Source of the DNA: Hyperoplus lanceolatus
Taxonomy: Eukaryota; Chordata; Actinopteri; Uranoscopiformes; Ammodytidae
Direction of reading: 5' to 3'
Assembly: GCA_026929865.2 (NCBI GenBank)
Contig: CM049395.1
Span: 36,812,501-36,876,500 of the forward strand
DNA length: 64,000 nucleotides
Position numbers and translations under genes: made by a program. This document shows positions 35,811 through 49,152 of the stretch, piece after piece. The notes beneath the pieces were generated by a model that was not told where the DNA came from, did no database searches, and worked only from the letters and a program-made list of their open reading frames with translations. The first letter of the stretch is position 1; each line of letters starts with the position of its first letter.

Positions 35811-38800
35811 TACACACTGTTGAAGAGCCACTGCACTACAATGGAAAACATCCTTCAGAAATCTTAAGATAGCGATCTGATCTGCAGGATATATTTCCCC
35901 AGCTCTTCCAAGATGTGTTGAGTGGTGTCCTAATCAAAAATCAATGTGCCCACTTGAGTAGACCCACAAGGCTTCTGTAGCGCGGTTATGTAATCTGATA
36001 ATATCAATCATAACTGTGTTAGAGGCAATATGTCGGACTTTCGCAGGACTGGGGTCAGTAAAAAGCAGGCTGAGGGAGCCTTGGCCTATCATGCCATCAA
36101 TTACCACTTGTTATGGGGGGGTTTTCTGCCAGAGAGCTGTGTAGCCCCCCCTACCATAAATAATATTAACAGGACCAGGCTCATCAATCAATACCGCCAC
36201 AGTTGTATTGCTCCAGCCTAAATGGCGGCTTCCATGGCTCTCCAGCCTAGATCAATGACCATGGCTCCTCAAGACTAGCACATAAGGGTAAATCTAGCTC
36301 TGTTTGAGCCCTGGGGTTTTCAGCCTGCTTTCTCCAGCATTCTTTATCCACTGGCTCTGTGACTGACTGTCTCTTGTCTCGCTTCTCATTTGTTGAGAAA
36401 CCCAACCATCACCTCCATCTGAAGCTGCTGCTAACTGCTGCTGTGGCAGTCTCTACCAAGCCCATGCAGGCTGGCGGCTTGTTAACAGTATGAAGCACAG
36501 ACAGAGGAAGTGTCAGAAAAGTGTCTGAAAGAGTGATTATATAGAATTAATGAGTCACTTAATGATTCCCCTTCCCTCCACCCTTTACCTCCTTCCACTT
36601 TTCTGTGCAATTTCCTGCTTTTCCTGCTGGTGCGAAAAGAAGAGCATTTTAAGCACTTTGTCGTAGCCAAGGAGCAGGAGGAGGGTGATGGGATGGGTCA
36701 GGATGGTGGGAAGTGATATTTCACTTTTTTTCTGGGCCAGCTGTTACAAATTAAGCAATGTGATTCCATTTCTTGTCACCATGTTCATTTGAAATACAAA
36801 TGTATGGGCTGTTTTGTTAGCTACAGGCAGGAGGTTGAGATGGGCTACATCATTTTCAGGAGGCTGGGGTGGTATTAGGGGAATAATTACGGAAGCAAAT
36901 AATTAGCGAGGTAGAGTGCAAAGCAAGATTAATTAGCCTCATCATCTGCCTGTGACCTTAGCTCTGGCGAATCATTCCCTGCTTGACCAGATCTGCCATA
37001 AGCGAGTCATTCACCCAGGGACCAAGCTTGTCATGCTCGGCAACCAGTTAGAGAGTAAATGGCTTAGGCAACCTTTGCCTTGTGACTATTATTTAGGTGG
37101 CTCCAGCACATGTGGCATTGTGAGATATGAAAATACTTCCCTCTGTGTGTGGGCTGCAGCTGTGAATAAGGATTTGTTAGGTAAAAACACAATGTGTCCC
37201 GTTTTAAAAATAACATAATGCTGCTCAAGAATTTAATAGATTGAAAAAGTAAGTGTTAGGTCCAAAACAATAGCAACCTCACCCTTGGTGCGATTTGATT
37301 TAAGCATCTCAATTTCAGACTGCGGGAGGGGGATCAAACGTGTCCCTTGTGGTTAATTACCAAGCAATTCTGCTGCTCACTGTTTCTCACCGTGATAAAG
37401 AACTGATAAGTGTGTTTTTGGTATACTGTTATATCCTACAAATGTTGTTTGTTTTTAGCTTTTTACACATCTACCATCAGTTCTTCATCTGATTTTTCTA
37501 CAAGTGTATTGCATTAACTTGACAATAAAAATTATCTGCCCTGATTCATTTTCACGAGTAGTGAACCTTCTGTTGCAATTTTTTTTCTTTTATTGTTGTT
37601 TTGTAAAGTGCTCTGAGTGAGAGAAGAGCTCTATATAAATATTAATTAATTTGGACTCTCCAACAGTGCCATATCATTTTGAATACTGGGTCAATAATAA
37701 AGCTGGATTCAATTTAACAGGTGGGACATGTTAGCTTCCAGGAACTCGAGCGCTCAAATTAAAATGCGCGTTTGGGATGTTCAGGTATTTAAATCGTTAA
37801 TTCAAATGCGATATACTCCGTAGATTCTTTTCCCACTTAATAATTTCGGAACAGAACTGGTCTCAGGAAAGTGAACTATTAAAAATGGAAAGCATACTGT
37901 TCCAGTATCTGGCCTTGCACTGTCTCCTTGTGTCAACACCAGAGAAAATCTGTTCAGTACAACCTCAAGTAGTGGACTTACACTGACCTGCAGACATCAA
38001 AGCTTGATCAAGACTTTGTCAGACAAGGATTTCTGTGGTTCAGCCAATTTGTAAAACAGGAGAGAGCTTTAGTGTGATTTGGGAGTGAAATGATGTTTCA
38101 ATAGTGCTGGCAAACCCTGAGCTAAGCGCAATCACCTTTACTCAATGAAAGATACTGTAATTTCAGTTATTTGTCAATACATACAATACAAAAAGTAAAA
38201 GTTTTTCATTTTCATTTGCAGGTGACAGCAAGAAAAGAGAAAGAGGGACAAGGATAAAGGGAATACATAAATATTTTTGGGTGATTGTTGGAGTGGGGAT
38301 CTCAAGGCTCTGTGCCAGCTAGAGAAAAACTAAAATCCATTGCTGTAGTCACAGAAAGATGCTCCCCTTGTTCACAGTATGGGCCTGAATCTCATCTAAA
38401 TGCCTTCTCTGTGTAATACAAGCTTCAATCGACTCATTGACTCTGGTGTCAGCCAAACAAGTCTGAGATGTATCAGACAGGGAGGGAGACATTTTACAAA
38501 CACTTGGTTTGTTTTGCTTAAAGTGAAAAGACCAATATAAAAAAAAGTTGACTCCAGTTATTTTTCAAAATGACATTTCTGAAATGTGAATTCAAATCAG
38601 AAACACAAGTACTGTACATATTGTATTGGAAATCTTCCTGCTATTTGGTAATTGTGCTTTCCAAAATGACGTATTTCAGGCAGTTAAAAATGCATACACT
38701 CTATTTCTTTAAATATCTTTCATTTTAATCATTTTCACAAGAGGAAACTCTGAACCCCTCGCTTGATGAGTATGTATGGTTTGACATAAGGCCTGTATTA

Positions 38801-39530
38801 ACCTCCAGTAATCGTCACGGTTGGCTGAAACCTGTCAAGTTAAGATATATGAGCGGGTGTAGAAAGCTGACATAATTTCATGGTAAAGATGGGAAATGTT
38901 ATTGCTGTTTGATTATTGAACCTTTTGGTGCAATTGCAAAAGTCCTTACGCTGGATTAGCATTAGGGTTAGACGCAATTATTTATGTGTACACCGAAATG
39001 ATGTTTTGAAATCTGTCTCCTCTTTTAAACACTGTAAACAAAGGCTATCAATCATAACCCTTGACAGCTGTAATTGCTACCAGAGATGGCGAGTCAGCTC
39101 ACTCACTGCTGCATTAAGACATCGCTCATTCCCACACTATTCTGTGCCAGTCTCATTAAACAACAAAGTATCATGTTTAAGTGCACGCTAATCTGTTTCC
39201 ATTCGTGTAAACTTTTACATTGTTGATTTTTTTTCTGTTTACAGGAACTGATTTCTTAATTATCTTAGCTTTTTTATTATGTGCAACTTGTGTGATAACT
39301 GTGACTCTGACCAGGGAATTTGGTAGTCCAAAAACTAATTATTTGTCTTGACCTTTTCACTCTTTGTAACTTCACTGAGTATACTGACATCATACAATCA
39401 GTGTCTGCTTTTTCATCCAGATGCACTTAATTTTAGATTTTTTACCTCACGTTTCTCACGCCAAAGCTGATAATGAAAGGCTGATTTGCCGTTTGTAAAC
39501 CTGCTGTATGTCTGTTGCGTCTTATACACT
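35811..39530. other. Unique DNA, no gene seen
   Basis: Apart from a LINE/SINE-type tail at about 37600-37655 (GTAAAGTGCTCTGAGTGAG, then CTCTATATAAATATTAATTA), no repeats are recognised. Homeodomain-type TAATTA sites cluster around 36885-36945. No splice-bounded frame was convincing. Confidence 0.45.
37600..37655 (+). repeat. LINE/SINE 3'-tail fragment
   Basis: TTTGTAAAGTGCTCTGAGTG, followed by GAGCTCTATATAAATATTAA, resembles the tail of the minus-strand SINE at 14905-15254 (CTGTAAAGCGCTAAGAGTCA and GCACTATATAAATCCAATCC). Such tails are recognised by L2-type reverse transcriptases. Confidence 0.45.
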
Positions 39531-39972
39531 AGCCCGATTTCCATCACTTTGTTTTTGTGCACATTTTGAAGTATCCCATTAGAAAAGGGTGACGTAAACA
39601 CAAACTTATTTGTCGAAGTTCTGACACAGTCATTGAACTGACGTGACTGAACAGGTGTTTTTGCCGTCATACAGCCCTTGTTGTTGCTGTCTGCATCGAA
39701 GTCTCTGCATAGTGTCTTTATCTCTGGTTAGCAGTTAACATGGTGAATTAACTTAACTGAAAGGACAATAACAACTTGCCCAAGTTGAACCAACTCTCTC
39801 TTTGTTTTGTATCCAGTTTGTAAAATCTACTTTTTCTACTTTATATTACAGCCATGTTCTGGTATATTGCCTATACCGCCTTCTTCCAAAGAAAATAATG
39901 TAGTTTATCCGCTCCAGCCATTTTTTTTCAAACTTTCAAAATATTTGCTTCACAATTAGATGGAAACCTAGC
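39531..39972. mobile_element. Possible MITE with GGTTTCCATC ends
   Basis: The left end AGCCCGATTTCCATCACTTT and, in reverse, the right end GCTAGGTTTCCATCTAATTG share GRTTTCCATC and later TTTTGAA. Elements with GGTTTCCATC termini are common in fish. The target duplication is unclear and the arms have diverged. Confidence 0.4.
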
Positions 39973-42153
39973 TAACTGTATTGTATAATATATATCTAGG
40001 CACTCTCTAACACACCTTATATATAGGAGGATGATAGGCTGCGCGGTTGAAAGTGGTAGGAGTAGAGGAGGAAGCAGAGACGGTGCGCACTGACTCCTTT
40101 CACGGTAATGAATGAAGAGGCATAGATTTTATGGAGCTCGGCCGTATTGACCTGTGGCTGACATCTACTTTTTTAGTTTCATAACATAATCAGCACTTGA
40201 CACATGCTTATAATAACCCAATGTAATTTACTGCATTCTCTGCAAACACATTGATTTTTTTGAACAGCTCCCAGAACCAATTACATTAATATTGCCGCAT
40301 AATTAGTTTACACATTACTAAATTACTGACAGATTAAAAGTGAAATAGCACAGTTCATACCCTGCCCACATAACTGCCAGAGAGGAAATTAATATGGATT
40401 CAAAAGGTCCTCAGAGGCATGAGCAGTAAAAGGGAGAAAAAAAGCAACAATCTATAAGGCATGCTTGCATAAGGATATCCTCTTTGCAGGCTTGCCAGGT
40501 GTTGGTTTCAGCAGGGGCATTCAGGCCCAGGCAATTAATATGGTCTTTAATTAGATTTGCATATGAATATCGATAGGCCCTTGCCGTATAAAGTGGGTTA
40601 CAGTACACTTAATTTAGAGGAGGTTGTGAAGCGAGACAACCCAGTTTTAGCACCTCATTATCAATGCCTCCTATTCAAGCCAGAATCACAAATGACATAA
40701 TTTAATCCCAGTGTTTATTATACTGTCTGTTCTATTTACAGTACCATATGTATTTCAGTAGCTCCTCTCAATTGAAAACTGTGAGAGGAGCATAGTGGAT
40801 GTTAGAAACCATTGCCTATGTATCCGTCCATGTTTATTGCAGTCAGGAGAAGGTCGGTGGCAGATAAGCTTCTTGATGGCACACCAACTTTTCAGCAGAA
40901 ATGTATTGCTCTGACCTTTGATGTCCACATTGATCCAATGTACAGAGTGGCCATTTCCCCAGAAACAAACATATATAATTGGTATTGGGTTCCAATGGTG
41001 CTCTTTCAATGTCTTGGGGATGCTTTGCAGCAATATAAATCAATTCACACTTATAGACACAATATGGATGCATTAGTGCTGACTGGTCATTTGAGGATGG
41101 CTGAGAGGTAAGAATTCAATAAACCTTGATCAGGCACAAGCGATCTATCTTCATCAATCCTCAACTTCTAATTGTATAGAGAAGCTCAATATGTGATCAT
41201 AATGAATTTAACTTTTAGTGTTTTTAGCAGTGACATATTTCTGTATTTCTTTCTGGTACCAATCAAAAATACATATAGGAGAAATGGTTGGAAACAGGTG
41301 CTCTATGAACACAATTTGATATGTATTATGCAATGATATGATCCTTAATATATTAAAAAAATACTATTTAGTTATGTTTAGCAAAACACAGACAGTGAAC
41401 GTATGGTTGTTGTCCACATACACAAAAGATCTTAGTTTTGTCCTTCCTTTTTTACATTCTTAAAAATGCTTTCAGGTGTATAAACAGGTTGTGGTAAATG
41501 TTGGACTGGGTTAGATTGGAGCATTTTTGCTTAACATACTTAATTCCGCCATGCTTATTGTGAGGGGGTATATTGCAGAAGCACTGCATGGTATGATTCA
41601 GCTACCTCCAGATTAACAGCCTCTGATGCCTTTGTCTATTTACAGCCTCATAAATGACTTCTCTGCAATGAGTCATCAGAAACATTGCTCGAGCGGCACA
41701 TCTTCAAATCTCTGAGGTGATGTCTTTAAGTTAGTTGTTGGACGATACTGCTGGGGGAAAAATATATTAACACATCTCCCTGACTTTGAATAATACATTT
41801 ACCAAATTTCTCTAATTATTTTCGAGAAGATATTGATTCCCCTCATTTTCCCAACATCTCGTGAGCCGTCTGTTCTTCTTGGTGTTCATATCAGCCTTTG
41901 AAGTGAGCTGAATAGACCCAGAGTAAAGATCTTAATTCTCCTCAAAGTTATTTGGCTGTGGTGGATGAGATGTGGGTTTACTGCGGAGGCGTACAGCAGA
42001 ATCTCTTCATTGTTATGTACGTGTGTCAGGACTGTGGGACTTAGCACACAAGTATAACAAATGTCTCCATTCACTGACCACATCAGGACTAAAACCAGAC
42101 AGATTACTGTCTGATATAAACAAAGATTGTACGTTAAATCACAGAGTAGAGTT
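39973..42153. other. Unique DNA with one exon-like stretch
   Basis: It contains the candidate at 40843-41107. The part at 40260-40620 is rich in TAATTA, ATTAATAT and TTTGCATAT sites and has no simple repeats, a pattern seen in developmental enhancers. Confidence 0.4.
40843..41107 (+). CDS. Candidate internal exon or conserved element
   Basis: An acceptor-like GTTTATTGCAG (to 40842) and a consensus donor (GAGAG followed by GTAAGA at 41108) bracket 265 bp with one frame open throughout (two bases, 87 codons, two bases). The peptide includes RRRSVADKLLDGTPTFQQKC, TFDVHIDPMYRVAISPETN and ALQQYKSIHTYRHNMDAL. No domain is recognised. The opposite strand is also open over much of this stretch, so low stop density may reflect a conserved non-coding element. 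The phase differs at the two ends, so the exon is not symmetric. Confidence 0.22.
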
Positions 42154-43183
42154 AAGAGCTGAGCGATATGGAAAAAAATATTATCACAACTATTTTTTCC
42201 GTATTGATCGATATCGATATTGATCGATATTAATCACAATATATAATTTGATTCTGCTGAAGCCTGAAGAAGCCAGTGTTCATCAGATAAACTATACAAT
42301 GTTGTTTATTAGCATATTTGTGATAAGAGAACATTGAATCACATTTAAATATAAATATTTAACTTCACAAACAAGTTTTAACTGCACCTTACAAAACAAT
42401 ATAAGATAGCTTGCCTTGTAACCTATTGAAAATAATACAAATAAAAGCTCTGACTTATCACATTAAACTTCTTTGGCAGGGCTGCAGCAAACATCTTAAA
42501 TCTTGTAGAGGCACAACCATACATAAAAAGTAAACAAGTGGATCAACAAAGGCCCTGGCACATTTTAGTTATGAACTTTAAGATATAAAATATGAATTAC
42601 TGGTTTTACATGTCAGCTATTTTTAAGCGGGGTTTTGACTGGACGGCGAAAGCCGGCGGCAGAATATGGGTCAAACTATCGGGCCATGGAACGACTGCGG
42701 TCAAGCGCGCCGTCTCTTGTTTTTGATTGACCAAACCAGCCGCTCCTATATTTATTCCCACGTGTTGTGAGCGTATTATGCCGGTAAATGCACAGAGACG
42801 GCTCGGGGCAAGCCGACAGAGCCAGTGAGAGAACAGCGCTGGCCGCGGCAGCTTCGTAACTATGGTGACACCGTAGCAGTGTAGCCCACTGATTAATTAA
42901 GTAAGAGGAAAAACACCACACAATAAACAGAATGCTGCGGCGACATTTTTCGCTTAAAACAAGAATCTCTTCACTCTTGCCGAGGTGACTACACACGGCT
43001 CTCCTCTTTCCTTCCTTACCGCTGGAAGCTCAAACTTTGTGTACTTAAACATGATAGGCAAACACTTTTTGTTTAGTTTTTTCATTTTCATATCAAGCAT
43101 TTATGACAAAAGTGTATCGTCGTAATCGACTTGAGTTTTATCACAATTAATACTAATCGTAAACAAATTATTGCCCAGCCCAA
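42154..43183. mobile_element. Non-autonomous hAT element, 1.03 kb
   Basis: Termini AAGAGCTGAGCGATATGG and, in reverse, TTGGGCTGGGCAATAATT fit the TAGGGCTGGGCGATA group. ATCGATAT and ATCG motifs repeat near both ends. Flanks GTAGAGTT (42146-42153) and GTAAAGTT (43184-43191) match at 7 of 8 bases. The GC-rich interior near 42640-42880 is a typical spacer. No transposase. Confidence 0.85.
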
Positions 43184-45297
43184 GTAAAGTTACAGTTTAG
43201 GTTTAAATCAAAGTCATACATGAGACTACTGTAGCTCAAATGCCCTAGATGGCTATAGTTACATTAAACAATAATTTAGTTATCTTGCTATGGGCTCTGT
43301 AATTTATGCCCCTAATGTTGCTCTTTTGGATTTAAAAAAAAAAAAAAAAAAGTTTGTCTTTCGTCTTTATTTATACTTGCATCATTAGTCCTGTTATATT
43401 CATAATTTCATATTCTTACTATACTGTTATATTTATTCTTTATCGTTCACATTTGTATATATGTTTACATACCCTACTCATACAGTGCTATTTACTTAAT
43501 TGTATTTTCTCCTGCCATGTATAACATGTCATGCAATTTACTAGGTACTGTATATTGCAGAAACTTTTAATTTTTCAACTGGTAAATTGCACACAGTTTC
43601 AATTGTATAGGGTTGGTAGAATATTTTGTTAGATTTTATTTGCTAATTTTTGTTTTCCAAGTGTGTGTGCGAACAGAGTAATTTCATTGCAAAGTGAAAC
43701 TGCCTGTTTTACTATATATGACCATACATTTCTCTGTATTATCAACTGAAGACCTGACTCTTAAATCTCCTTTTTTGTTATAGCTATGTCATGCTCTTGT
43801 GCCACAATTACACTTTTTACATACATTATGCAAAAAACTTTAATTGCATAATTATTGTATATTTTGTCAAATCTGGCATCTTACAGTTATCATAATTCAA
43901 TATTTTATTAATTGAAGAGTTGAGAATAAAACAATATCTGAATTGCACACAATTTCTCAGTTGTTTGATAGACAAGAACATTTGCTGTATTTTTATTTAA
44001 AGTATGAACTCTGTCTCCATGGTAACAATGGTTGTAGTAGTCCTTGCTAATAAGATTGGGCACTACACTTTAGTTCTTACCTGTCCACTATGCAGTACGG
44101 CTGTTTACTCAGCTGTAGGGCCTCTGCCTCCAGTGGAAGGGCAAAAGCAACAGGTCACTAAATATTTAATTTCCCAAGTAAAACATGCTTCCCCTCGTCA
44201 GCTGCAAAAAAGAAACAGATCACAGTGATGAATGTGCAATCAGGCTGATTAAGTCGTTATTAGTTGTCCACAGGATCCACTGAAGGAAATGAGCGCAAGA
44301 ACGAAAAAGGTTGTGTATATGTCTTGTGGTCAGAGTTATGAATGTGATGTGAGGAAGAGGCCTCCGTGAACTTTTACCTCTCCATGTGATTTGAAGTTGA
44401 ATTATGATGCTGTCATACAGTACTTGTTCCCGCTGTCTGGGTCATCCTTATTCAATCACAAAGCTGCCATTTGTCCCAAGCAAGTAACAGTACAATTGTT
44501 ACATGTTCAGTAGAGTAAGTGACCCAAGTAAATATTTAACCCCAAACACTCTGGACCAATTTTACTGCCAACTTCTTTCAAACTTTTCTTCACTTCTATT
44601 CATTTGTTTCCTTGACTGTGTTTCCACCAGCAGATGGTGCCACAATCTCTTTGCACATCATCAACTGTGGAGTTAGACGACATATGCTCTCCCGGTCTCC
44701 CTTAGACATGAACCACACACTTTTAAAAGGGGGAAGAAAAAAAAGTCCGGCTTAGTTCCTGAGTTGAGGCAAATGTTTGTTGAAATAAGTGGAGATTTCC
44801 TGGTTTTCTTTTTGCAGGGGAAAAAAAGGAAAGAAGCAAAGTTTCTTTATAGGATGAGCTCGGGGTGTTCTGCAATTACCCATACTCATGCTCTTGCTCT
44901 TTTTTCCCCTCGTTGAGTAGGAACAGACAATGTTTTCCATTCCAGTTGCCGCTTACAGTCCAGTAGAGAGGGTGGCGGTGGGCTCATTGTTGGGGCTTGT
45001 ACTGGTGGGTAGGATGGCTGGGCCAAATATCACAGCTATAGCATGGATGGTGGGAGGTATTATGGACGTAAGTAAGAGCAGCACTAACATCTTTCTTTAT
45101 AAGTGGACTGGAGGTGAGACGGTGAGGAGAGAGCACACTGGATTTCTTGTAAAGAGTTAATAATTAAGCTAGTGAGCATCTGCCAGGTCCCTGTTGTTTT
45201 CTAATTGAAGATGTAGGTTATGTTGATGTCATAGCTAAATATATTTGTAATATTTTTTTTAAATTATTCTCCATTTTAAATTCAGATGGAGTGCCTT

Positions 45298-45299
45298 TA

Positions 45300-45368
<69 letters not shown>
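45298..45368. repeat. (ATT)n microsatellite
   Basis: About 23 nearly uninterrupted ATT units. Confidence 0.95.
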
Positions 45369-45480
45369 AGCATTATTATTTTTATTTAGTCAGTGTTTTT
45401 TGTTCAACACCTGTAAGTTGTCAAACTGATAACATTTGCTTGTCACACCATTAGTGGAGGTGTAGGCTGACCTTAAGGAG

Positions 45481-45605
<125 letters not shown>

Positions 45606-45950
45606 GAGAGTATGTTGAGGTTGGGTTGTAGAGGTGGGGGACCGTGGTGTGTAAGCTATTGAGAGAAGGAATGTGAGAGAGCATTATTGCCCACACTTCA
45701 TGTGAATGGAACAGGGGTTAAAGAAATGACAGCGTACAGCGGGTGGTAGGGCCTCAGTGCAGCCTGGGAGGAAATGGAATGAGAAAGTGCAGTCAGGCAG
45801 ACCACTCATTCACCATGACAAATGGGAGAGGCCTAGGCCGAGGGGATACCTGATACCCCACGGTGGGCTGTGTGCACCTGCCCGGGCTCCATGTGCACCA
45901 AAGTGCAAATAAACCTCAGCCACTTGTTTCAGCACACTTCCATTGATTAC

Positions 45951-46806
45951 TAGGGCTGTCAAATGATTAACATTTTTAATCAGATTAATCACAGGATTCT
46001 GTGGATTAATCACGATTAATTTTACCATTCCAAATATGCCCGAAAAATCTGAATTTTCTCTGTATATTGTTGTATGAACGGAAAGATAAATGACAGAAGG
46101 TGGATATGTACATTTACAATTAGTATGTTTATTTATTGAAAATTCAAATTATGGTTTTAATACTGAAAATAGATTTAAATCAAACTAAAATATATAGGCC
46201 TACCTACCAAACCATAATTCAATTGGTCTGTCTCTTTACTATGTCTTTGGGCAAATATAGGATAGGCTATAGAATGGCATTTATTTGGTGAATCTATAGG
46301 TTATGCATTCTTGAATACAACTTGATTACAGTCCGCGGTGTGTGCATGCGTGCGTGCGTGTGTGTGTGTGCGCGCTAGGGGACTGTCCATGTGTGCCAGG
46401 AAGCCGACGTTATGTTGATGTCTGATCACACACACCTCTGAAAACTGCAGACGTTTGTGTCCTCGTGTGCTCTGAACAGAGCGGACAATGTTTCTCCTCC
46501 TGTTGCTTCTACATCAACTGCCACCCGCGGCAGTTGATTTTATATACTATCTATGCCCCCTACACAGACGTGACCGTTAGCAGTTTAAAACTTTAAAACA
46601 CGGCACAGGCTAACGTGCTGCTATGTTTGGCTGTGCGCAGCTACTGATCCTGGGTCAGCCACAATGTTAGAGTGACTGTAGCACAGAGCTGGTGGGATGT
46701 ACTGGGCGGATCATTCTGCACATGCGTTAAATGCGTTAAAAAAATTAACGCAGATAATTCCAGAAATTAATCACCCTGCGTTAACGCGTTAATTTTGACA
46801 GCCCTA
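45951..46806. mobile_element. Non-autonomous hAT element, perfect 8-bp duplication
   Basis: Termini TAGGGCTGTCAAATGATTAA and, in reverse, TAGGGCTGTCAAAATTAACG. Both flanks are TTGATTAC (45943-45950 and 46807-46814), identical over 8 bases, so the limits are exact. TTAACGC/GATTAATC motifs repeat near the ends. The interior has a GT/GC-rich tract (about 46333-46375) and no coding capacity. Confidence 0.93.
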
Positions 46807-46814
46807 TTGATTAC

Positions 46815-47492
46815 ACAATTAGATAACTAATTTTGATATTACTAATACATCAGTTTGAAATAGTTAATACAATTGTATATATCAATGTATTCTTAGTGCT
46901 AAGTTTTTTAGATGAGAAATAATCTTATCCTGAAGTGTATCCATGCAGCAAGTGTATACTGCCCAATCAAAATTCCCCAAAATATAAGATTTGAGATAGT
47001 ACTTGTTCATGTCAGAAATCAATGCATTTGAAACTAGAAAGTTGAATAACAACTTCTCAAATTGTATGAGATTTTGTTTTTCTCCATTGCTTTGTAAGAT
47101 ATATGTTGGCGTATTGACACATCACAACTAACAGTCTCCCAAAGACAGGATCAATGTAAGGATTAATTGTATCGGTGAATTACAGAAAACATTATTGGAA
47201 GTTTCTCTTTCAGAGTTTTTTATCATGGAAAATAAAGCAACAACAAAAAATCACACAAGCAAAACGATTGCATATTACTTGGAAGATTTAAATTATTACA
47301 ATCTGTTAAACATTATTTGAGTTTAATGTTTTCATTTTAGTAATGTATGACTTTCAAAAAAGTTTTAACTTAAATAAGTTTGTTAAACCATAAACAGGTC
47401 CAAAAGCATTAATATGCTCACAAAGAGTTAACGAGGGTTCCAACAGGAGGTCACAAGCTGCATGTCATGAGGTTTCCATCTAAATTAAGTCA
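46815..47492. other. Unique AT-rich DNA, no gene seen
   Basis: No repeat or exon recognised. Confidence 0.45.
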
Positions 47493-48278
47493 TAGGCCGT
47501 GTCCGGACTGCCATACTAGCGTCCTACATCCTACATACTCACCATCTATATACTGCATACTCTCTACTCAAAGATCGATTGTGTATGCGAGCTGCGTCAA
47601 AATGTTTTCAGTTGAAGTATACTCAAGCAATGAAGAATTTCTTCTTCTTCTTATAAGATGCAGGCAGTTTAGACACTGTTAAGCTTATAACCGCCCTCTA
47701 CAGGTTAGATATTGAACTAGATTGTTACAGTCCTGTGTTCATCATCTGTGTTTTAGACCTCTTGTTTTATAATAATTATGTTTTGAGGCGGAGGATCCCT
47801 CCGACGCTCTCTGCCCAGCTCATCAGCACTCAGCTGTCTGTGAGTTGAGCTGGACGAGCCGCGGTGTGTGGAACAGCGATCTGTTCTAATCTCTCTCCAC
47901 TATCAGACTCACTTCACTCATTTCACTTAGTGACTCTAATGTTGTTAGGTATTTATCTTCATTTCTTATCTATTGTAAAAGTTTATGAATGTCTGCACGT
48001 ACAGTTGTCAGATCGCGGAACCCCAAACAATGTTGTTGCCTAGCAACTTGCGCAAAAATATTTAATTTTCCTGGGCGGGTAGAATTGACCCATTGCATTG
48101 TGGGGCGGTTGAGTAGGAAAAGTATACAATCGATTCATACCCAAAATCTTCCCGGAAGTTAGTACTCATCCGGGAATTTCTCACATACCCAAACTCGCAT
48201 ACCCAACCGTCAAATACTCAAATTGAAGTCAAAATGAGTATGACTAGGACGTTAGTATGGCAGTCCGGACACGGCCTA
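47493..48278. mobile_element. DNA transposon with 32-bp inverted termini
   Basis: GGCCGTGTCCGGACTGCCAT, continued by ACTA(G/A)CGTCCTA, is found at both ends in inverted orientation with one mismatch in 32 bases. TA lies outside each end. No longer duplication is clear, so the superfamily is unresolved. The 780-bp interior has no recognisable protein. Confidence 0.8.
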
Positions 48279-49040
48279 ATATCAAATTCCAGTGGCATAT
48301 TAAATCTTTGGGAACTGTTCAGAATTAGAGGGGTACTGCTTTAATCCAATTGTGTCAGAGGACAGGACAAGAGACATGCGTAGGTAGCAGAAAAGCAGTC
48401 TTTTCACATATGGTCACACGTGGTTCAGAAAGTAGATTCAAAACCTCGAAACTGTTTCTCTTTGTGGAGCATCCAGGAAGGATTACTGACCTTCTCCCGT
48501 GCAGATGAGCTGTGGTCACTGTGACACTGGTCAGTCTGTGGTGTTAGGGTGCAATGCAGCGTGCCATTAAAATACTCAATCTCCTCTCCTATTTCAGTGT
48601 TTAGATTGGGATGTGGAATGACCACAGGCTAACAGTAGTAGGGCTGGCTCGGCTCAGAGGAGAATAAATAACACTGTTTTTCTCTGGCCAAATGAGCTCT
48701 CTTCTCTGCTTTTGTGCTGCTTTATTCGATTTACAAGTATTCCATCAGCGAAAGAGAGAGGTTACCATATCAGTATATTACTTAATATAACTTTTCCTTA
48801 TATTGACAGTCATATTCATAAAGCATTATGTTCCATTTCTCCAGGATTCACTGTTTTGTGAGGCAAAAAACTGAGTAATGGGACGTAAAGTGAGTCTCTC
48901 GAGCAACTGCCTTTATTTCTTTTTCAAAACAACAGTTAACACGAGGAAAAAGCTTAATATTGTTGTAAGTTTACAATGGTTTTGGCTAATAATCACTGGC
49001 TAAACTGTGTTCGTTATATTGTATGTGAGCTTAAACATTA
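48279..49040. other. Unique DNA, no gene seen
   Basis: No repeat or exon recognised. Confidence 0.45.
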
Positions 49041-49152
49041 ACGTAGAGCAGGGATTCCCAAAGTGTGGTGCGCGCACCCCTGGGGGTGCGTGAGCTGCTG
49101 CTAGGGGGTGCGCGAGATGAAAAATGTAATGGCGGTCTGATCATTACACAAT

